A stretch of 64,000 bases of DNA from Pseudomonas paeninsulae (GTDB lineage: Bacteria; Pseudomonadota; Gammaproteobacteria; Pseudomonadales; Pseudomonadaceae): NCBI RefSeq assembly GCF_035621475.1, contig NZ_CP141799.1, positions 4,328,501-4,392,500 on the forward strand, read 5' to 3'. Position 1 is the first letter of the stretch, and each line of letters starts with the position of its first letter. The position numbers and the translations under genes were made by a program. This document shows positions 57,360-64,000 of this stretch, piece by piece. A model generated the notes under the pieces. That model worked only from the letters and a program-made list of their open reading frames with translations, ran no database searches and was not told the origin of the DNA.

Positions 57360-57587
57360 ATGGATCAGTTGGCGAAAGCGTTGGGGGCACGCATCCGGAC
57401 GCAGAGAAAGGCCTGTCGGCTTTCTCAGGATGCACTCGCGCTGGCCTGCAGCATCGACCGCAGCTACATGGGGCGCATCGAGCGTGGTGAGGTGAGCATC
57501 ACCGTCGAGAAGCTGTACCGCATCGCCAGCATGCTGAGCTGCAATCCAGCCTCCCTCCTGCCTCCAGTGTCGGAGTTACAGGGCTAG
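57360..57587 (+). CDS. XRE-family regulator (controller-protein-like)
   Basis: A 75-aa single-domain HTH protein (MDQLAKALGARIRTQRKACR, LSQDALALACSIDRSYMGRIERGE), of the size of restriction controller (C) proteins. GAGG lies upstream. It is divergent from the helicase operon (101 bp spacer) and could regulate it. Its TAG overlaps tail to tail with the stop of the next gene. Confidence 0.85.
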   Translation: MDQLAKALGARIRTQRKACRLSQDALALACSIDRSYMGRIERGEVSITVEKLYRIASMLSCNPASLLPPVSELQG

Positions 57588-57802
57588 TCGATCCTGGAGC
57601 TCAGGAAAACCCACGGCAGGCCATCTTCGCGCTGCTCCTCTACCTTCCCGGCAAGCAGCACCTCATCGGCGGTCGGATAATGACGCAACAGGCGACGCGC
57701 CTCAGTGCGCACGGCCTCAGGCAGCGTCTTGTCGCGAGACAAATCGACCAGAAACTCTCGGGTTTGAATGATCGAGCGGGTGCGCTCGCTTGGCATCGTC
57801 AT
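57584..57802 (-). CDS. BPSL0761-family small protein
   Basis: A 72-aa protein (MTMPSERTRSIIQTREFLVDL, EAVRTEARRLLRHYPTADEV) matching the BPSL0761 family as I remember it; function unknown. Starts ATG 57802 after GAGGAG, 10 nt below the hsdR stop, so it is the last gene of the type I restriction operon. Confidence 0.72.
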   Translation of the reverse strand: MTMPSERTRSIIQTREFLVDLSRDKTLPEAVRTEARRLLRHYPTADEVLLAGKVEEQREDGLPWVFLSSRID

Positions 57803-57812
57803 AGCGTTCTCC

Positions 57813-60800
57813 TCAAATTCCTGCACCAACAGGCCCGCCCAGCTCCCCCGCCGTCTTCAGCATCTTCAAAATCACCAACGCAAACGCCCGGCTCTTGGTC
57901 TCGTTATCCAGCACTTCAAGCGACAGTTTCTCGTGGTCGGTCATGGCGTCCAGCACGGTGTCGAGCACGCGCTTGGGGAACAAGCCGTGCATCACTTGTT
58001 CCACCGAGTGGTTGTTCACCTGGGCCATCACATCCTCCTGGCGGCTGATACGCTGGGCGATGCCGGTGAGGAATTGCAGCTGGTCGTCATCGCTCACCTC
58101 GGCACCGAAGATATCGTTCAGCGCCTCGATGATTTCCGACAGGCGCTTCTTCTCTGGGTCATGGGGCTTGCCGCTGCCGACCGCGCTGGCCGGGTCGAGG
58201 CTGTAGTCGCCATCTTCCTCGCTCAGGCGCAGTTGGTGCTCGGCGCGCTTGCTCAGGCGGTAGTGGCTCAGTTGTAACTCGCCCACATCCACGTCGTCTT
58301 GTTGCAGGCGGTCCACGCGCAGCAGCGGGTGCAGGTGCTTGGCGTACACACAGAGCTGCTCTAGCTCGCGGTCCTCATACGGTACGATCTGCGAGAGAAA
58401 CTCGTACAGGCGCACAAAGCTCTGCAGGTTCTTGCGGAACAGGTCGAGCTGGTCAACCTGCTCACCGGCCTCTTTCAGCGCATGCTCGGCTTTTTTCAGG
58501 CCGGCGCTGTCACCATTGGCTTCGGCGGTGCGCTTGTAATCCAGCGCCTGCTGGCGCGACTCCAGCGAGAAGGCATAGCGCTTGGCAAAGCGCTCCTTGG
58601 CCGGTGTGCAGTAGTAGCTGAGCTTGCTGGCCGCCGCCTTGGGGTCGAAGAAGGCTATGGCGAACGCCTCAACCTCCTGCCAGTGATAAATCCCCTCAGC
58701 ATCCAGCGTCTTCTGCAGGTCATAGATGATCTGCGGATCGGTCACATCGGTCAGCTCGGCCTTGGTGTAGTACGGCAAGAAGGCGTCGAGAATGTCCTGC
58801 GGCTCGTTGAAGAAGTCGAGGATGAAGGTTTCCTTGCTGTCACCGAAGGTGCGGTTCAACCGCGACAGGGTTTGCACGCAGTCCACGCCTTGCAGCTTCT
58901 TGTCTACGTACATGGCGCAGAGCTTGGGCTGATCGAAGCCGGTCTGGTACTTGTTGGCGGCGATCATCACGTTGAAGTCCTGGGTATCGAAGGCATCGGC
59001 CAGGTCGCGGCCATTCAGGCCGGCGTTGAGCAGGTTGCTGTTTTCCGTGACCTCTTCGGGGATCACTTCATCCGGCAACACGCTGCCGGAAAACGCCACC
59101 AGCGGGTGCACATCGCTGTAACCCATCTGCTGCACATAGGCCTTCACCGCCAACTGGTAGCGCACTGCCTCCTGACGGCTGCTGGTCACCACCATGGCCT
59201 TGGCCTGGCCATTGAGCAGGCCACGGATATTGGCGCGGAAGTGCTCGACGATCACCTCGACCTTCTGGCTGATGTTGTAGGGGTGCAAACGCACCCAGCG
59301 CGCCAGTTTGATGCGTGCTTTCTTGCTGTCCACCTCGTCGTCTTCGCCATCCGGGTGGGCGATCTTCCAGGCGGTGCTGTAGGTGGTGTAGTTGCGCAGC
59401 ACGTCGAGGATAAAACCCTCTTCGATGGCCTGGCGCATGGAGTACAGGTGAAACGCCTCCGGCTTGTTGCTGGCACTGGCCGGTAGCGTCGGGTCGGCCG
59501 GACGACCGAACAGCTCCAGGGTTTTGGCCTTGGGCGTGGCGGTAAAGGCGTAGTAGCTGATGCGCTCATTCGGTTGGCGCGCCTGCACGGCGGCGTCGAG
59601 CAGCTCTTCGGCGCTGACTTCCTCGGCATCAAGTGCATCACTGCCGAGAATCTGTTTCAGCTTGCTGGCCGACGAGCCGGTTTGCGAGGAATGCGCCTCG
59701 TCGGCGATCACCGCATAGCGCCCGCTGGCCAGCTTCGGGTACTTGTCCAGGGCATCGAACAGCGCGGGGAAGGTCTGGATGGTGACGATGATAATGCGCG
59801 TCTGCTCAGACAGCGCCTCGGCCAATTGCTCGGACTTGCTCTGGCTGCTGGTTTCACGATTGATCTGCTTGACCACGCCCTGGGCATGCTCGAACTGGTA
59901 GATGGTGTCCTGCAGCTGCTTGTCCAACACGGTGCGATCGGTAATCACGATCACCGAGTTGAACAGCCGTTGGCCGGCCTCGTCGTACAGCGAGGCCAGT
60001 TGATGGGCGGTCCAGGCAATGGAGTTGGACTTGCCCGAGCCGGCGCTGTGCTGGATCAAGTAACGCTTGCCCGGCCCTTCGGCGCGGGTGGTGTTGATCA
60101 GCTGGTTGACCACTTCCCACTGGTGGTAACGCGGGAAGATCATCGTCTCCTTGGTCACCGGCGTGCCGTCGAAGCCTTCGCTGGTTTTCTTGTCCAGGTG
60201 CAAAAAGCGCCCCAGCACCTTGAGCCAGGCATCCGGCTGCATCAGGCGTTGCCACAGGTAGCTGGTGGCGTACTGGCTGTCGTCATCCGGCATCGGGTTG
60301 CCCGCGCCGCCTTCCGCGCTGCCAAGGTTAAACGGCAGGAAGAAGGTGTCTTTACCCGCCAGCTTGGTGGTCATCGCCACCTCGTTCTGGCCCACTGCAA
60401 AGTGCACCAACGCGCCGCGCTTAAAGGTCAGCAGCGGCTCGGGCTTGCGCGTCAGCGGGTCTTTTACCGGGCGGTCTTGACGGTACTGGCGCTTGGCGTT
60501 TTCCACCGACTGCTTGAACTCGCTTTTCAGCTCCAGCGTGGCGGTGGGGATGCCGTTGACGAACAGCACCAGATCCAGCCGTGGGTTGTAGCTCTGCCCG
60601 CCGCTAGCCGCATCACGTGCATGGGGCGAGTAAGACACTTCCGGCACCACGCGCAGGCGATTGCACTGGTAGCGTTTGAGGGTATCCGGGTTCATGCCGT
60701 GGTCTGGCTTGAAGCTGCAAAACTCCAGCCGCTGCCCCAAATGCTTGAAGCCATGGCGCAGCACATCCAGGGTGCCGCTCTGCTCCAGCTCGCGTACCAG

Positions 60801-61013
60801 TTTCTGCACCAGTACGTCGTCCGGGTTATTCGGGTTGGCCTTGGCGAACTTGTCCCAACGCTCCGGCCAGGCTTCCTTGAAGTAACCCAGCACATCCTCG
60901 GTATACAGCGCCGTACGGCGGTCGTAACCGCTAGCCGTGCCGACCAGCCAGCCTTGAGCGGCTAGGGCGTCGATGATGTCTTGTTGAAACTGAGCTTCCT
61001 TGCTGTCCGCCAT
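57813..61013 (-). CDS. hsdR: Type I restriction endonuclease subunit R
   Basis: The 1066-aa motor/nuclease subunit. N-terminal PD-(D/E)xK nuclease: RLDLVLFVNGIPTATLELK. Helicase: HSAGSGKSNSIAW (near residue 325), VIADEAHSSQ (near 436), YAFTATPK, and LSRLNRTF. Translocates DNA and cuts at collisions on unmodified DNA. Its ATG directly follows the hsdS stop (TAA at 61016-61014). Intact. Confidence 0.96.
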   Translation of the reverse strand: MADSKEAQFQQDIIDALAAQGWLVGTASGYDRRTALYTEDVLGYFKEAWPERWDKFAKANPNNPDDVLVQKLVRELEQSGTLDVLRHGFKHLGQRLEFCSFKPDHGMNPDTLKRYQCNRLRVVPEVSYSPHARDAASGGQSYNPRLDLVLFVNGIPTATLELKSEFKQSVENAKRQYRQDRPVKDPLTRKPEPLLTFKRGALVHFAVGQNEVAMTTKLAGKDTFFLPFNLGSAEGGAGNPMPDDDSQYATSYLWQRLMQPDAWLKVLGRFLHLDKKTSEGFDGTPVTKETMIFPRYHQWEVVNQLINTTRAEGPGKRYLIQHSAGSGKSNSIAWTAHQLASLYDEAGQRLFNSVIVITDRTVLDKQLQDTIYQFEHAQGVVKQINRETSSQSKSEQLAEALSEQTRIIIVTIQTFPALFDALDKYPKLASGRYAVIADEAHSSQTGSSASKLKQILGSDALDAEEVSAEELLDAAVQARQPNERISYYAFTATPKAKTLELFGRPADPTLPASASNKPEAFHLYSMRQAIEEGFILDVLRNYTTYSTAWKIAHPDGEDDEVDSKKARIKLARWVRLHPYNISQKVEVIVEHFRANIRGLLNGQAKAMVVTSSRQEAVRYQLAVKAYVQQMGYSDVHPLVAFSGSVLPDEVIPEEVTENSNLLNAGLNGRDLADAFDTQDFNVMIAANKYQTGFDQPKLCAMYVDKKLQGVDCVQTLSRLNRTFGDSKETFILDFFNEPQDILDAFLPYYTKAELTDVTDPQIIYDLQKTLDAEGIYHWQEVEAFAIAFFDPKAAASKLSYYCTPAKERFAKRYAFSLESRQQALDYKRTAEANGDSAGLKKAEHALKEAGEQVDQLDLFRKNLQSFVRLYEFLSQIVPYEDRELEQLCVYAKHLHPLLRVDRLQQDDVDVGELQLSHYRLSKRAEHQLRLSEEDGDYSLDPASAVGSGKPHDPEKKRLSEIIEALNDIFGAEVSDDDQLQFLTGIAQRISRQEDVMAQVNNHSVEQVMHGLFPKRVLDTVLDAMTDHEKLSLEVLDNETKSRAFALVILKMLKTAGELGGPVGAGI

Positions 61014-62440
61014 TTATACGGCCTCTGCTACTTCTAATTCGGGGACTTGCGCGCTGGCGGGTGGCTGCCAGCCGCGCACGTCAATTTTGCCGGTGACGGC
61101 GGCGGAGATTAGGGCGGAGCGGCGTTCTTGGAGTAACTGTATCGACTCGAACGATTGCGAAAGCAATGCATCAAATCGAGCATTCGCCTCATCGACATAT
61201 AGACAAATTGACTCTTGCTCGCCGTAAAAGGGGATCAAGACTGGAAGATTTTCAAAGCCCTGCTGATTTACATAAACCAGTGTTGCCGCAGTACCAATCA
61301 GCTCAAAATACTCTTTTGATAGCGAGACGATGTTTTTCAGGTATTCAGCCTTAATTTTTCTAGGCTCAAAGGCTTGAAGCTGTTGGTTGATAACAACATC
61401 GACAGCATTTATGGCAACTATGCCGAAGCGGCCGACGCAGCTTGCGATGACAGCACCTTTTTTGAGCACTTTAGAGCCTGCCTCATCAGCAGCAAGCTCT
61501 GTGACTTTAAGATTCGTAGCTGAGATATATCCGCCATTCATATCCTCCATCGTTACCCACGCGATACCTTCACTATCGTTGAGTTCGGGCTTGTTTCGCT
61601 GAGGCACAAATATGTCAGATACAAGCTTCGCCCGGCTTACCACCCAATGCACCGGCACCTCGCCGAGCCACTCCACGCCGGAGTCTTTCATCGGCACCGT
61701 GACGTCGAGGCCTTTGGTGACGGAGTGGGAGATCACAGCCTGGCGCTTTTCCTTGAGCAGCTCGATCAGACGCTGCTGCTCTTCGATCAGCGCGTCGATG
61801 CGGGCGGTTTCGTGGTCGAGGAAACCAACAATCATCCTCTGCTCATCAATGCCAGGCATGGGGACGATCGTATCAGCAAGGTATTCTTGCTCGACACTTT
61901 CAACCGTGGCACCTTGCTTTAACCATGCATGCAGTAGCTCATTGTTAAACCCTTGAACCCATCGAAAAAAGAAATCGAAGAGCGCTAACTTCGGATTAAA
62001 CCTTAGAGCCTTCATGTCTTGATTCAGGGCTACTTCAACATTGTTGATTGCGACTGGAATTGTGTGTTTCAAGATGCCTGAACGCACAACAATGAGAATA
62101 CCCCCAGGCGATACCAGTGAAGTGGTGCTGTTTTGCAAACCCTCGATAGTAATATTTTCTTCAGTGCCGACGATTACTTCGACCTTCATGTCTTTTGGAG
62201 ACACCCATGGAATATCGCCATTCCAGTAGGCTAAATTTTCTCTACTTGGTGTGCCTCCGCCTGAAAATCGAGCAATGTATTTAAGCTTATGCAGAGCCCA
62301 ATGCTCCGGGACATCCCCCAGCCACTCCACACCCGAATCTTTGTAAGCCGGATACGCTGGAAACGTACTCGGGCTTTCCCTGCCCTCACCCTGCGGGCCA
62401 ACGGCTGCGCCATTGTTCAAATTTGCTCCCGACAAATTTG

Positions 62441-62444
<4 letters not shown>
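61014..62444 (-). CDS. hsdS: Type I restriction specificity subunit S
   Basis: A 476-aa HsdS with two target recognition domains in a repeat layout: [20 protein letters not shown] near residue 36 and [19 protein letters not shown] near 255, each followed by a variable TRD and a conserved coiled-coil spacer ([20 protein letters not shown]). The near-identical repeat boundaries would allow TRD swapping. Overlaps hsdM by 4 nt. Confidence 0.95.

Positions 62445-64000
<1,556 letters not shown>

Noticed and set aside
59574..60965. 463-codon plus-strand ORF
   Set aside because: Antisense shadow of hsdR.

Overview
The window is Pseudomonas chromosome (family-level call; nearest species not resolvable by eye). 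Basis: high GC; the gene order lspA-fkpB-ispH, ileS-ribF-murJ, rpsT, creA, proB-obgE-rpmA-rplU, ispB, FKBP isomerase, UPF0114, Lon-like protease and DksA-like protein, which matches the PA4557-PA4577 neighbourhood of P. aeruginosa as I remember it; and Pseudomonas-type REP and other intergenic hairpins.

Positions 1-23,230 are mostly core genome: isoprenoid (ispH, ispB), lipoprotein (lspA), translation (ileS, rpsT, rpmA, rplU, ettA), flavin (ribF), peptidoglycan (murJ) and proline (proB) genes. Two toxin-antitoxin loci interrupt it: a HipAB pair at the left edge (hipA cut by the window) and a BrnTA pair sitting between fkpB and ispH, which are normally adjacent.

From about 23,240 to the right edge lies a large accessory island. 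It begins directly at the ettA start with an operon of three large tyrosine recombinases plus a small HTH/coiled-coil protein, the ginABCD signature of GInt genomic islands. Its cargo is a defence and SOS archipelago: a TIR protein with an N-terminal metal-binding-like segment; yedK/HMCES-umuD-umuC with a LexA box; a ProQ/FinO protein between two short inverted-repeat elements; a DUF3800 / Rad50-like ATPase / HEPN-zinc-ribbon operon whose ATPase gene is split by an IS21 element (removing it restores one frame); a type III CBASS locus (CD-NTase, HORMA, TRIP13, exonuclease, 2-TM zinc-ribbon protein) divergent from a CapW-like WYL repressor and a SLOG-like/nucleoside-phosphorylase effector; an unrecognised operon (small HTH-like protein, SF2 helicase, small CxxC protein, inositol-monophosphatase fused to an MbcA/ParS antitoxin domain) beside a divergent XRE regulator; and a type I restriction-modification operon (hsdM cut by the window, hsdS, hsdR).

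The island carries many scars: two complete IS21-family elements with different ends, deleted IS21 relics, a umuD 3' fragment next to ginD, a second copy of the yedK 3' end 19.5 kb from the first in direct orientation, and orphan antitoxins whose toxins are missing beside an IS21 end. These point to repeated cargo exchange by IS activity and homologous recombination. The best candidates for new biology are the IMPase-MbcA fusion operon, the DUF3800/ATPase/HEPN operon and the two-domain CBASS effector.
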